64,000 bases of DNA from NCBI GenBank assembly GCA_963812475.1, contig CAWEVI010000060.1:22830-86829 (forward strand), in the 5' to 3' direction. This document shows positions 34,942 through 43,639 of the stretch, piece after piece. The notes below the pieces were generated by a model. The model ran no database searches. It had not been told where the DNA came from and was given only the letters and a program-made list of their open reading frames with translations. Numbering within the stretch: position 1 is the first letter of the stretch; every line of letters starts with the position of its first letter. The translations under genes and the position numbers were made by a program. This stretch comes from JAMXLO01 sp963812475 (GTDB taxonomy: Bacteria > Pseudomonadota > Alphaproteobacteria > Acetobacterales > Acetobacteraceae).

Positions 34942-35553
34942 TCAGGCCTCGAGGATGCCATACTGGCGCAGAAACCCGAGCAGCTCCAGCAGAGGCAGAC
35001 CGAGGATGGTGGAGTGCTCACCTTCGATACGGTCGAACAAGTGCACCCCGTATCCTTCCAACCGATAAGCGCCGACCGTGGTGGTCACCGCATCGCCTTC
35101 GATGGTCAGATATTCGTGCAGAAAGGCATCGCTGAACGGCCGCATCCTGAGGCGCGGTTGGGCCACATGATGCCACAACCGCTGTCCGTCCCGCACACAC
35201 ACGACCGCCGTCGCCAATGCATGGGTGCGACCACGTAGCGCCCGAAGCTGGAGCGCCGCGGCCGGCCCATCGGCCGGTTTGTCGAACCATTCGTTGTCAC
35301 ACACCAATATCTGGTCGGCACCAATGACCAGCGCCCCGGGCTCACCCGACGCAACCCGCTTGGCCTTCAGTTCGGCCAGAAGCAACGCGGCCTGCTCCGC
35401 GCTTGAGCCATCCTCCCTGGCGGCGCGCTTGACCTCGGCCTCGTCGAGGTGCGCGGGCTGGACCGCGAATGTGAGGGCCGCCGCCCGCAGCACCGCCTGG
35501 CGGGAAGCCGATGCACTTGCCAGGATCAGCCGAGGAGCCGGACGCTGGAGCAT
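34942..35553 (-). CDS. Maf-like nucleoside triphosphate pyrophosphatase
   Basis: A 203-residue Maf/YhdE-type protein, from the ATG at 35553, which overlaps the stop of the upstream gene (ATGA). 'LILASASASRQAVLRAA' is the N-terminal signature, 'VIGADQILVCDN' carries the catalytic aspartate, and 'AYRLEGYGVHLFDRIEG' and 'ILGLPLLELLGFL' complete the fold. Members hydrolyse dTTP, UTP or modified nucleotides as house-cleaning enzymes and can inhibit septum formation when overproduced. It converges on ptsI with 26 bases between the stops. Confidence 0.9.
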   Translation of the reverse strand: MLQRPAPRLILASASASRQAVLRAAALTFAVQPAHLDEAEVKRAAREDGSSAEQAALLLAELKAKRVASGEPGALVIGADQILVCDNEWFDKPADGPAAALQLRALRGRTHALATAVVCVRDGQRLWHHVAQPRLRMRPFSDAFLHEYLTIEGDAVTTTVGAYRLEGYGVHLFDRIEGEHSTILGLPLLELLGFLRQYGILEA

Positions 35554-36455
35554 CAGGGTTTGGCTTCGGCTGCCTTGCGCCGCCGCTCGTGCCAGGCATC
35601 CATGAGCTGCAGCACGGTCGCCGCAGTCTCCTCGATGGAACGTCGCGTCACGTCGATGACCGGCCAGCCTCGCCGATTGCACAGCCTACGCGCCCACAAC
35701 AGTTCCGCCTTCACCGCATCCTCGTCCACATATTCGGTGCTGTTCTGGCGGACGATGCCGACCGAATTGGCAGCGCCGATCAGGCGCAGACGATGGCGGC
35801 GGATCTCGATGAGTGCGTCGGCATCCAGCGTCAGGCCGACCACGGGGCTCTGCGCGGTCTCCAGTCCGGGCGGCTCCGGCAGGTTCGGCACCAGCGGAAC
35901 GTTGGCGGCCTTGATGCCGCGGTTGGCCAGATAGAAGCACGTCGGCGTCTTCGAACTGCGGGAGACCCCGACCAGGACCACGTCCGCCTCCGCCAACCCT
36001 GGCTGCGCCTGGCCGTCATCATGCGCCAGAACGTAGTGCATGGCATCGATCCGGCGGAAATAGTCGGCATTCAGGACATATTGCCGGCCGGGCCGGGCGG
36101 CAGCCTGTTCGCCTATGAATTCCTGCAGCAGGTTCATCACCGGATCGAGCACATTCACCACCGGGACATTCAGCCGCCGGCAGGTCGTCTCCAGTTCCCC
36201 GCGCAGCGCCCGATCGACCAGGGTGGAAAGCACCGGTCCCGGCTCATGCTCCACACCTTCCATCACGCGATGCAGCTGGAAACGGGTCCGGATCAGGCTC
36301 CAGCGGTGATATACGATCTCGGCATGCTCGAACTGGACCGTGGTGGCGCGGGCGATCGCATTCAGCGTCTCGCCGGTGGCGTCGGAGACCAGATGCAGGT
36401 TGATGCGGTGACCGGACATGGGGCTGAGGATAGCGGGGATAATCGGGTGTGCCAT
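35553..36455 (-). CDS. ppsR: PEP synthase regulatory protein (kinase/pyrophosphorylase, DUF299)
   Basis: A 300-residue bifunctional ADP-dependent kinase/Pi-dependent phosphorylase that switches PEP synthase or pyruvate phosphate dikinase off and on. 'LHLVSDATGETLNAIARA' opens the fold, and the P-loop is 'GVSRSSKTPTCFYLANRG'. 'RNSTEYVDEDAVKAEL' style sequence (here QNSTEYVDEDAV) and 'CNRRGWPVIDVTRRSIEE' follow. A start at ATG 36419 (residue 13) is an alternative. Its presence near EI, HPr and HprK puts two controls of the PEP pool in one locus. It is divergent from hemE with about 250 bases between. Confidence 0.9.
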   Translation of the reverse strand: MAHPIIPAILSPMSGHRINLHLVSDATGETLNAIARATTVQFEHAEIVYHRWSLIRTRFQLHRVMEGVEHEPGPVLSTLVDRALRGELETTCRRLNVPVVNVLDPVMNLLQEFIGEQAAARPGRQYVLNADYFRRIDAMHYVLAHDDGQAQPGLAEADVVLVGVSRSSKTPTCFYLANRGIKAANVPLVPNLPEPPGLETAQSPVVGLTLDADALIEIRRHRLRLIGAANSVGIVRQNSTEYVDEDAVKAELLWARRLCNRRGWPVIDVTRRSIEETAATVLQLMDAWHERRRKAAEAKP

Positions 36456-36707
36456 CTGCTTTGGTTCGCCCAGCGACGAATTCCGGGGACAACTCCATCA
36501 TCCCGATGAACAGGGAATGAATTTACCACAGTCGCCGCCGGTTTGAGGATGATCGGGATCAAGCCCATGATTCCAGCCACTTCCGGCGGCGGCCTGTTGT
36601 GAGCAATTCCGGCAATGCTTCGGGGAGCAGTCTGTACCCCGTGACTCACAGGCCCTATCTCCACCACATAAGGTTTCTTTATTCTCCTTTCCTGTTATGC
36701 GGGAGGA

Positions 36708-37754
36708 ATGGAGACTGTCGTGAAGCCCTTGCTGCGAGCCCTGCGAGGACAGCCAGTCTGGCCACCGCCAATGTGGCTGATGCGGCAGGCGGGTCGGTAC
36801 CTGCCGGAATATCGTGATCTCCGGTCACGCGCCGGCGACTTCATAGCGCTCTGCACCACGCCCGCTCTAGCCGCGGAGGTGACGCTACAGCCCATTCGTC
36901 GCTTCTCCTTCGATGCGGCGATCCTGTTCAGCGACATCCTGTTGCTTCCGTGGGCTCTGGGGCATGGGCTGGAATACCGTGAAGGCGAGGGACCGGTGTT
37001 GCCGCCGCTGCGTGATGAAACCGGTCTCGCCGCGCTTGATCCGCGCCGGGTTCCGGATGCCATTGCGCCCATCCTCGAAACTGTGCGGCTGGTCCGCGAA
37101 GGTCTCACGGCCCAGGGCCACGCGGACTGCGCTTTGATTGGGTTCGCCGGCGCGCCTTTCACGGTGGCGTGCTACATGATCGAAGGCGGCGGTTCCAAGG
37201 ACTTTGCCGCCACGCGGGCCATGGCCTATCGGGAGCCGGCTCTTTTCGAGCGGCTGATCGCCCTGCTGACCGACGCGACGGTGGCGTATCTGGCGGCGCA
37301 GATCGAGGCCGGTGCCGAAGCGGTGATGCTGTTCGACAGCTGGGCAGGGGTGCTGTCACCACGTCTCTTCCGGCTGCATGTGATCCAGCCGACCGCGACG
37401 ATCGTTTCCAGGCTCAGGTCGCGCTTTCCGACTGTGCCGGTGATCGGCTTCCCGCGCCTTGCGGGGCTGATGGTTGGCGATTACGCCATGGCGACAGCGG
37501 TTGATGCTGTCGGCCTCGACACATCGATGGATCCGGCGCTGGTGATGCGCTGCGTGCCGCGCACTGTCGCCTTGCAAGGCAACCTGGATCCGATGGCGTT
37601 GGTTGGTGGCGGCCCAGCGTTGGAGCGCGAGACACTGGATATCCTGAACGCGGTGCACGGACACCCGTTCATCTTCAATCTGGGGCACGGCATCGTGCCG
37701 CAGACGCCGCTGGAACATGTGGCGAAGCTCGTGGAGCTGGTGCGTGCGGCCTAG
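36708..37754 (+). CDS. hemE: Uroporphyrinogen decarboxylase
   Basis: A 348-residue HemE catalysing decarboxylation of uroporphyrinogen III to coproporphyrinogen III in the cytoplasm. The family motifs are 'PPPMWLMRQAGRYLPEYR' and 'FSDILLLPWALG', with 'GFAGAPFTVACYMIEGGGSKDF' in the middle. The ATG at 36708 sits almost on top of the GGGAGG; the GTG at 36720 (five codons in) has better spacing to GGAG and may be the true start. It begins the heme operon hemE-hemH-hemJ, with overlapping genes throughout. Confidence 0.95.
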   Translation: METVVKPLLRALRGQPVWPPPMWLMRQAGRYLPEYRDLRSRAGDFIALCTTPALAAEVTLQPIRRFSFDAAILFSDILLLPWALGHGLEYREGEGPVLPPLRDETGLAALDPRRVPDAIAPILETVRLVREGLTAQGHADCALIGFAGAPFTVACYMIEGGGSKDFAATRAMAYREPALFERLIALLTDATVAYLAAQIEAGAEAVMLFDSWAGVLSPRLFRLHVIQPTATIVSRLRSRFPTVPVIGFPRLAGLMVGDYAMATAVDAVGLDTSMDPALVMRCVPRTVALQGNLDPMALVGGGPALERETLDILNAVHGHPFIFNLGHGIVPQTPLEHVAKLVELVRAA

Positions 37755-38794
37755 GGTCGCGGTCGTGCTGTTCAACCTGGGAGGTCCCGACAGCCCGGAG
37801 GCGATCAAGCCCTTTTTGATGAATCTGTTTGCCGATCCAGCGATCCTGCAGAGTCCCATTCTTCGTTCGGCCATTCCTGGCGCGCGTCATCGCCCGCAGC
37901 CGATTGCAGCCGGCCACAGTGAACTATGCCATGCTGGGCGGTCGATCGCCGCTGCTCGAGCTGACGCAGTCGCAAGCCGAGGCGCTCGAGGCCGGGCTTT
38001 CGGACCTGGACGCGAAATGCTTCATCGCGATGCGCTACTGGCATCCGCTAAGTGACGAGACGGCGCAGGCCGTGCGGGACTGGCAGCCGGACGAGGTCGT
38101 GCTGCTGCCGCTTTATCCGCATTATTCGACGACGACGACCGGCAGTTCGCTCACCGCGTGGCGCGAAGCCGCCGCACGAGCGGGCCTGGTGGCGAATACG
38201 GTAACCGTCTGCTGCTATCCGACCGATGCAGGCTATGTCGCCGCCACGACAGGATTGCTTGCTGCGGCCTACGACGAGGCAAAGGAGCGGCTCGATCCGG
38301 GGGTTCGCCTGCGCGTGCTTTTTTCAGCCCACGGCCTGCCGGAAGTCATAGTACGCCGTGGCGACCCGTATCAATGGCAGATCGAGCAGACGGTTGCCCA
38401 TGTGCTGGCGGTGTGGCGTGAACAAGAGCCGGATTGGGTGGTCTGTTACCAATCGCGTGCGACGCCGCAACAATGGATCGGCCCCAGCACCGATTCCGAG
38501 ATCGAGCGGGCAGCGCAGGATCATGTGGCGGTGTTGGTGGTGCCGATCGCCTTCGTCTCGGACCATACCGAAACGCTGGTGGAGCTCGACGTGGAATATC
38601 GGGAATTGGCGGAGAAATTGGGTGTGCCCGGATACTTTCGGGTACCTGTGCAGAATTCCGACCCCAGGTTTATTGCGGCACTGTCTCGATTGGTTCGATA
38701 TGCGCGGTCATGCGGCCCTGGTCTGTGCAGCCACGCAGGTGGACGCGTCTGCCCGGTCGATCGCAGCCAGTGCCCGCACAGGGCGCTACCGTGA
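37744..38794 (+). CDS. hemH: Ferrochelatase (frame broken near the N-terminus)
   Basis: HemH inserts iron into protoporphyrin IX. From GTG 37744 (overlapping hemE by 11 bases) the frame reads 'VAVVLFNLGGPDSPEAIKPF' and 'LMNLFADPAILQSP', then is lost near 37858. The adjacent frame resumes exactly with 'FFVRPFLARVIARSRLQPATVNYA' and runs to 38794 with the catalytic histidine region 'VLFSAHGLPE' and 'VVPIAFVSDHTETLVELD'. Removing one A at about 37858 gives a normal protein of about 349 residues. The gene is usually essential, so an error in the sequence is likely. The C-terminus 'CGPGLCSHAGGRVCPVDRSQ' plus another cysteine recalls [2Fe-2S]-containing ferrochelatases. Confidence 0.88.
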
Positions 38795-39243
38795 CGATCG
38801 GCTTCCTGGCGTGGCTGTATCCGTGGACAAAGGCCATCCACGTCATAGCGGTGATCGCATGGATGGCGGGAATGTTGTACCTGCCCCGTCTTTATGTGTA
38901 TCACTGTGATCTGCGGACTGGCTCGGCCGAGAGCGAGCGATTCAAGGTGATGGAACGGCGCCTGCTGCGCCAGATCATCAACCCGGCGATGACCGTCACA
39001 TGGGTGTTCGGTGTCGTGCTGGTTCTGACACCGGGCGTGCTGGGGTGGTCCGCGGGCTGGTGGCATGTGAAGCTCACCGCCGTGATCCTGCTGTCCGGAT
39101 TCCACGGCGCGATGTCGCGCTGGCGGCGCGACTTTCTCGAGGATCGAAACACACGTCCGCAGCGCTTCTATCGGATCGCAAACGAGGTGCCGACGCTGTT
39201 GATGGTCGTTATCGTGGTGATGGTCATTGTGCGGCCTTTTTGA
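38791..39243 (+). CDS. hemJ: Protoporphyrinogen oxidase HemJ
   Basis: A 150-residue membrane protein of the HemJ (UPF0093) family, which oxidises protoporphyrinogen IX in bacteria lacking HemG and HemY. About four membrane helices are visible. The conserved histidine lies in 'KAIHVIAVIAWMAGMLYLPRLYVYH', and 'WWHVKLTAVILLSGFHG' and 'NEVPTLLMVVIVVMVIV' follow. It starts with GTG at 38791, overlapping the hemH TGA (GTGA). Having hemE, hemJ and hemH together gives three late steps of heme synthesis in one operon. Confidence 0.92.
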   Translation: MTIGFLAWLYPWTKAIHVIAVIAWMAGMLYLPRLYVYHCDLRTGSAESERFKVMERRLLRQIINPAMTVTWVFGVVLVLTPGVLGWSAGWWHVKLTAVILLSGFHGAMSRWRRDFLEDRNTRPQRFYRIANEVPTLLMVVIVVMVIVRPF

Positions 39244-39481
39244 CGTCTCGGATCGACGAACCACTTGACATTTCATCTTGACCGGACCACCTGCCGGTTG
39301 ACGGGAGGGCGCCGATCCGCCTAACTTCCGGTTTCCCCCCTCCGGGCGGCAATCAAGCGCCGCTTCGATTCTCCCTCCACACGGGACCGAGCATGGCCAT
39401 CGATTGATCGAGGGCCGGCAACGATATACCGGGCGCTCCGCCCTCGTCCCGCTTCATCAATCGGACCACGCTGAGGCGTCC

Positions 39482-40756
39482 ATGCATCTCGCCGAACTCA
39501 AAGCCAAAACCCCATCCGACCTTCTGAGCTATGCCGAATCGCTGCAGATCGAGAACGCATCGTCGCTGCGCAAGCAGGACATGATGTTCGCGATCCTGAA
39601 AAACCTTGCCGAGAACGACCAGGCGATCCACGGCGAGGGCACGCTCGAAATCCTCCCCGACGGATTCGGATTTCTGCGGAGCCCGGAGGCCAACTATCTC
39701 CCTGGCCCCGATGACATCTATGTGAGCCCGAGTCAGGTGCGCCGCTTCGGCCTGCGTACCGGCGATTCTGTGGAAGGCCAGATCCGGGCACCGAAGGATG
39801 GCGAGCGGTACTTTGCTCTGCTCAAGGTCAACACCATCAATTTCGAACCGCCGGAGTCCGTGCGGCACCGGATCAACTTCGACAACCTGACCCCGTTATA
39901 TCCGGATGAGCGGCTGAAGATGGAGGTGGAGAACTTCCAATCCGTGGCGAAGGGTCCGTCCAAGGACTTCACGCCGCGGGTGATCGATCTGATCGCACCG
40001 ATCGGCAAGGGTCAGCGGGCGCTGATCGTCTCACCGCCGCGCACCGGCAAGACGGTGATGCTGCAGAACATCGCCACCGCGATTGCCGCCAATCATCCGG
40101 AAGTGTTTCTGATCGTGCTGCTGATCGACGAGCGGCCCGAGGAAGTCACCGACATGGCGCGCTCGGTGAAGGGCGAGGTGATCAGCTCCACCTTCGATGA
40201 ACCCGCGACACGTCACGTGCAGGTGACGGAGATGGTGCTGGAGAAGGCGAAGCGCCTGGTGGAGCACCGGCGTGACGTGGTGATCCTGCTGGACTCGATC
40301 ACGCGTCTGGCGCGTGCCTACAACACCGTGGTTCCATCGTCGGGCAAGGTGCTCACCGGTGGCGTGGATGCAAACGCATTGCAGCGGCCGAAGCGTTTCT
40401 TCGGCGCGGCCCGCAACATCGAAGAGGGTGGGTCGCTGACGATCATCGCAACCGCGCTGATCGACACCGGCAGCCGGATGGACGAGGTGATCTTCGAGGA
40501 GTTCAAGGGCACCGGCAATTCGGAAATCATCCTGGACCGCAAGCTGTCCGACAAGCGCAGCTTCCCGGCGATCGACATCACCAAGTCGGGCACGCGCAAG
40601 GAGGAACTGCTGGTCGAGAAGGGCACGCTGTCAAAGATGTGGGTGCTGCGCCGGATCCTGAACCCGATGGGGACAGTGGATGCGATGGAGTTCCTGTTGG
40701 ACAAGTTGAAATACAGCAAGACCAACAACGACTTCTTCGACGCGATGAATACCTGA
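39482..40756 (+). CDS. rho: Transcription termination factor Rho
   Basis: A 424-residue Rho. The N-terminal helix bundle ('MHLAELKAKTPSDLLSYAE') and cold-shock-like RNA-binding fold ('GEGTLEILPDGFGFLRSPEANY') lead into the RecA-like ATPase with Walker A 'SPPRTGKT' (around 185-191) and 'VILLDSITRLARAYNTV'. Start chosen at ATG 39482 with a GAGG site five bases upstream. The order hemE-hemH-hemJ-rho is common in alphaproteobacteria. The 238-base leader between hemJ and rho could carry its own promoter or autoregulatory site, but I cannot define one. Confidence 0.95.
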   Translation: MHLAELKAKTPSDLLSYAESLQIENASSLRKQDMMFAILKNLAENDQAIHGEGTLEILPDGFGFLRSPEANYLPGPDDIYVSPSQVRRFGLRTGDSVEGQIRAPKDGERYFALLKVNTINFEPPESVRHRINFDNLTPLYPDERLKMEVENFQSVAKGPSKDFTPRVIDLIAPIGKGQRALIVSPPRTGKTVMLQNIATAIAANHPEVFLIVLLIDERPEEVTDMARSVKGEVISSTFDEPATRHVQVTEMVLEKAKRLVEHRRDVVILLDSITRLARAYNTVVPSSGKVLTGGVDANALQRPKRFFGAARNIEEGGSLTIIATALIDTGSRMDEVIFEEFKGTGNSEIILDRKLSDKRSFPAIDITKSGTRKEELLVEKGTLSKMWVLRRILNPMGTVDAMEFLLDKLKYSKTNNDFFDAMNT

Positions 40757-40776
40757 CGGTTCGCAGCGGGTCCATC

Positions 40777-40809
40777 TGCATCATGGCCGGTAATGCCGGC
40801 CATGATGCA
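40777..40809. terminator. Bidirectional stem-loop between rho and the propeller gene
   Basis: A perfect 14-base stem (TGCATCATGGCCGG and its complement) with loop TAATG. It lies 20 bases after the rho stop and 8 before the end of the convergent gene. It contains the CATGGCCGG core of the repeat family seen at 21780, 21831 and 51653, so a mobile palindrome may double as a shared terminator. No T-run follows on the plus strand. Confidence 0.6.
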
Positions 40810-40817
40810 TTGTGCGG

Positions 40818-41984
40818 CTACCGCGCCGGCCCGCGCATCGAGGCCGGTTGGCCGGGCAGTTTTATCGTCCCCACATCTGTCAGCTTGCCGTTCGCGATGT
40901 GGAATGTCTGCAGGTTCTGGTCGATATAGTTGCCCATGTAGACGTACTGGCTGTTCGGGCTGAAGGCCACGGCCTCGGGCAGCGCGCCGAGCTTCGCCCG
41001 ACTTGTCACGCGGAGATGCCCGTCCGGGCCTACCGACATCAAGACGGCCTGCCCATTTTCCGTATGGTTGAACGCGGTCGGCTTGGCCCCTGACCCGAGC
41101 AGGAGCGGCGTCGCCGCCCATTTTCCATCCGGGGCAATGGCGAAACCCTCGGGTCCGTTGCCCGGGCTCATCAGGTCAGCCACATGCGGATGCGGACCGG
41201 TCGCCGCGATTGTCGCGATGGCGTCGGCGTTCAATCCCTGCGCTCCGGTATTTGACACGATCACATATTTTCCGTCCGGCGTTGCGTCGATGTTGTACGG
41301 GTTGAACGCCACTGGAATGTCCAGCGATTTGTCGTAGGTCACGTTCTGCCCGTCGATCGCCAGTACACCGACCTTGTTCACCACATTCAGGCAGACGAAG
41401 GCGCGCTTGCCGTCCGGTGTGATCACGACAGCCGCGGCCTCCTGCTCCAAAGGCACCTCGCCGACTGCCTTCACCGTCATGCCATCGATCGAAACCACGG
41501 AAACGCTCTTCCCCGCCCGGTTCGCGATCAGCGCGAGATCGCCCTTTCTGGCAATCGACATGCCTGACGGCTGCTTGCCGACCGTGACGGTATCGATCAG
41601 CTTCGGCGGATCGGCGGTCAGGTCGATGACGAACAGCTTGTCATCAGGGGCGGTTTTCCATGCCGATCCGTCCTGGTTCATCACCACCGAGTTGGCCACC
41701 AGTCCGAGCTTGCCGTCCGGCGTGATCTGCAGATTGGTCGGCGGTCCCAGCAGCGAGTTCATCAGCGGCAGGTTGGCGCGGATCCTCGGCTTTGCGGGAT
41801 TCGAGACATCCAAGACAAGCACCGCGTCCTTCCCGGGCGGGGCGTTCGTCTGACCATTGGCATCGTAGGTGGTCTTCTGATCGAGACCGATCAGGACATC
41901 GTTGGTGCCGGCCCGCGCGTCCGCTCCGGCGAGCAGCCAGGCAGGCGTCAGGCAGAAGGCGATGGCTGCGCTACGGAGCGTCAT
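40818..41984 (-). CDS. Secreted YncE-like beta-propeller protein
   Basis: A 388-residue periplasmic protein with a signal peptide ('MTLRSAAIAFCLTPAWLLAG', cleavage after ADARA). The body is a repeat of propeller blades: 'GLVANSVVM', 'DLALIANRAGKSVSVVSIDG', 'VVITPDGKRAFVCLNVVNKV', 'NIDATPDGKYVIVSNTGA' and 'VAFSPNSQYVYMGNYIDQNL' mark successive blades. The family includes 7-bladed YncE-like and lactonase-like proteins, but none of the catalytic features is obvious, so I make no functional call. It has its own ribosome site (GGGAGG) and is monocistronic, converging on rho. Confidence 0.82.
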   Translation of the reverse strand: MTLRSAAIAFCLTPAWLLAGADARAGTNDVLIGLDQKTTYDANGQTNAPPGKDAVLVLDVSNPAKPRIRANLPLMNSLLGPPTNLQITPDGKLGLVANSVVMNQDGSAWKTAPDDKLFVIDLTADPPKLIDTVTVGKQPSGMSIARKGDLALIANRAGKSVSVVSIDGMTVKAVGEVPLEQEAAAVVITPDGKRAFVCLNVVNKVGVLAIDGQNVTYDKSLDIPVAFNPYNIDATPDGKYVIVSNTGAQGLNADAIATIAATGPHPHVADLMSPGNGPEGFAIAPDGKWAATPLLLGSGAKPTAFNHTENGQAVLMSVGPDGHLRVTSRAKLGALPEAVAFSPNSQYVYMGNYIDQNLQTFHIANGKLTDVGTIKLPGQPASMRGPAR

Positions 41985-42101
41985 GGCGGTGGTCCCTCCC
42001 GTGGGGCCGCTGCGGGCCCGTTTCCCCGCGATCTAAGCGGCACGCGGCAGACCGGGCAAGCCGGCGACACTCGGGGCAGGCATCCGGGCATTGCAAACAT
42101 G

Positions 42102-42118
42102 CAGATATCTTTATATAG
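42102..42118 (+). promoter_or_regulatory. AT-rich palindromic operator candidate upstream of ahcY
   Basis: CAGATATCTTTATATAG is a conspicuously AT-rich island in a GC-rich region. It contains the palindrome AGATATCT and a partially symmetric extension, 30 bases upstream of the ahcY start. SahR, an ArsR-type regulator of methionine-cycle genes in proteobacteria, binds sites of this general character upstream of ahcY; assignment to SahR is inference. Confidence 0.45.
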
Positions 42119-42148
42119 CGGCGCCGACCGAAGCAGGAGCGAGCGGAC

Positions 42149-43471
42149 ATGTCCGGAAAGACGGCAACCCAGGACTACAAGGTGAAGGACATTTCCCTGG
42201 CTGAATGGGGTCGGAAGGAGATCGCCATGGCCGAGGACGAGATGCCCGGCTTGATGGCGGTTCGTGAGGAATACGGCAGATCCAAACCGCTGAAGGGTGC
42301 CCGGATTGCCGGCTGCCTCCACATGACGGTGCAGACCGCCGTGCTGATCGAGACCCTCCAGGCGTTGGGGGCGACCGTGCGGTGGTCGTCCTGCAACATC
42401 TTCTCCTCCCAGGATCACGCCGCCGCCGCGATTGCCGCGGCCGGTGTGCCGGTATTCGCCTGGAAGGGCATGAGCGAGGAGGAGTTCTGGTGGTGCATCG
42501 AGCAGACGGTGCGTGGCCCCGCCCAAGGGACTGGTGACGCCTGGACGCCGAACATGATCCTTGACGATGGCGGCGACCTGACCCTGCTGATGCACCAGAA
42601 ATATCCCGACATGCTGAAGGATGTGCGCGGCATTTCGGAGGAGACGACCACCGGGGTGCACCGGCTGCGCGACATGGCCCGCGACGGCAAACTGCTGACG
42701 CCGGCGATCAACGTGAACGACAGCGTGACCAAGTCCAAGTTCGACAACCTGTACGGCGTCCGGGAATCGCTGGTGGATGGCATCCGTCGCGGCACCGACG
42801 TGATGATGTCCGGCAAGGTTGCCGTGGTGAACGGCTTCGGCGACGTGGGCAAGGGCTCAGCCGCGTCGCTGCGCAATGCCGGCTGCCGCGTGATGGTGAC
42901 CGAGGTCGATCCAATCTGCGCCCTGCAGGCCGCCATGGAGGGCTATCAGGTCATCACGATGAACGATGCCGCGCCGATCGGCGATATCTTTGTCACGGCG
43001 ACCGGCAATATCGACGTGATCACGCTCGATCACATGCGGCAGATGAAGCATCGCGCCATCGTCTGCAATATCGGCCACTTCGATTCGGAGATCCAGATCG
43101 AGTCGCTACGCAATTACAAGTGGGAGAACGTGAAGCCGCAGGTGGATGAAGTGGTGTTCCCCGATGGCAAGCGGCTGATCGTGCTCAGCGAGGGGCGCCT
43201 GGTGAACCTGGGGAATGCCACCGGCCACCCCAGCTTCGTGATGAGCGCCAGCTTCACCAACCAGGTGCTGGCGCAGATCGAGCTGTTCGGCGCGCCCGCC
43301 GGCAAATACGAACGCAACGTTTACACGCTGCCCAAGGCACTCGATGAAAAGGTGGCGGCACTGCATCTCGCGAAGGTTGGCGCGATACTGACGAAGCTGT
43401 CGCCGCAGCAGGCGGACTACATCGGGGTTCCCGTGGCCGGACCGTTCAAGCACGACGAGTATCGCTATTAG
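42149..43471 (+). CDS. ahcY: Adenosylhomocysteinase
   Basis: A 440-residue NAD-dependent hydrolase that splits S-adenosylhomocysteine into adenosine and homocysteine. 'MAEDEMPGLMAVREEY', 'HMTVQTAVLIETL' and 'SSCNIFSSQDHAAAAIA' form the substrate side. 'YGVRESLVDGIRR' and the NAD loop 'GFGDVGKGSAASLRNAG' follow, and the C-terminal 'ADYIGVPVAGPFKHDEYRY' is the classical tail. It has the long insert of the class found in plants and bacteria. The AGGAG site precedes ATG 42149. It stands alone between the propeller gene and the peptide transporter. Confidence 0.96.
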   Translation: MSGKTATQDYKVKDISLAEWGRKEIAMAEDEMPGLMAVREEYGRSKPLKGARIAGCLHMTVQTAVLIETLQALGATVRWSSCNIFSSQDHAAAAIAAAGVPVFAWKGMSEEEFWWCIEQTVRGPAQGTGDAWTPNMILDDGGDLTLLMHQKYPDMLKDVRGISEETTTGVHRLRDMARDGKLLTPAINVNDSVTKSKFDNLYGVRESLVDGIRRGTDVMMSGKVAVVNGFGDVGKGSAASLRNAGCRVMVTEVDPICALQAAMEGYQVITMNDAAPIGDIFVTATGNIDVITLDHMRQMKHRAIVCNIGHFDSEIQIESLRNYKWENVKPQVDEVVFPDGKRLIVLSEGRLVNLGNATGHPSFVMSASFTNQVLAQIELFGAPAGKYERNVYTLPKALDEKVAALHLAKVGAILTKLSPQQADYIGVPVAGPFKHDEYRY

Positions 43472-43639
43472 CCCGTGCAAGGCTCCGTCGCCATGCACGG
43501 CGGCCGGAGCGACCTCTCGCCGGAGGCACACCGGTTGTGCCCTGTTCCAATGCTGCCTAGCATCCGCCCGCGCGGCGGCATGGGACGGTAACAGCCGGTC
43601 ATGACCTCGCGCGCGCGGCTCTGGGAGAAGGCGATCGAA

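Noticed and set aside
39265..39293. Promoter for rho starting with TTGACA at 39265
   Set aside because: No acceptable -10 box at 16-18 bases from it.
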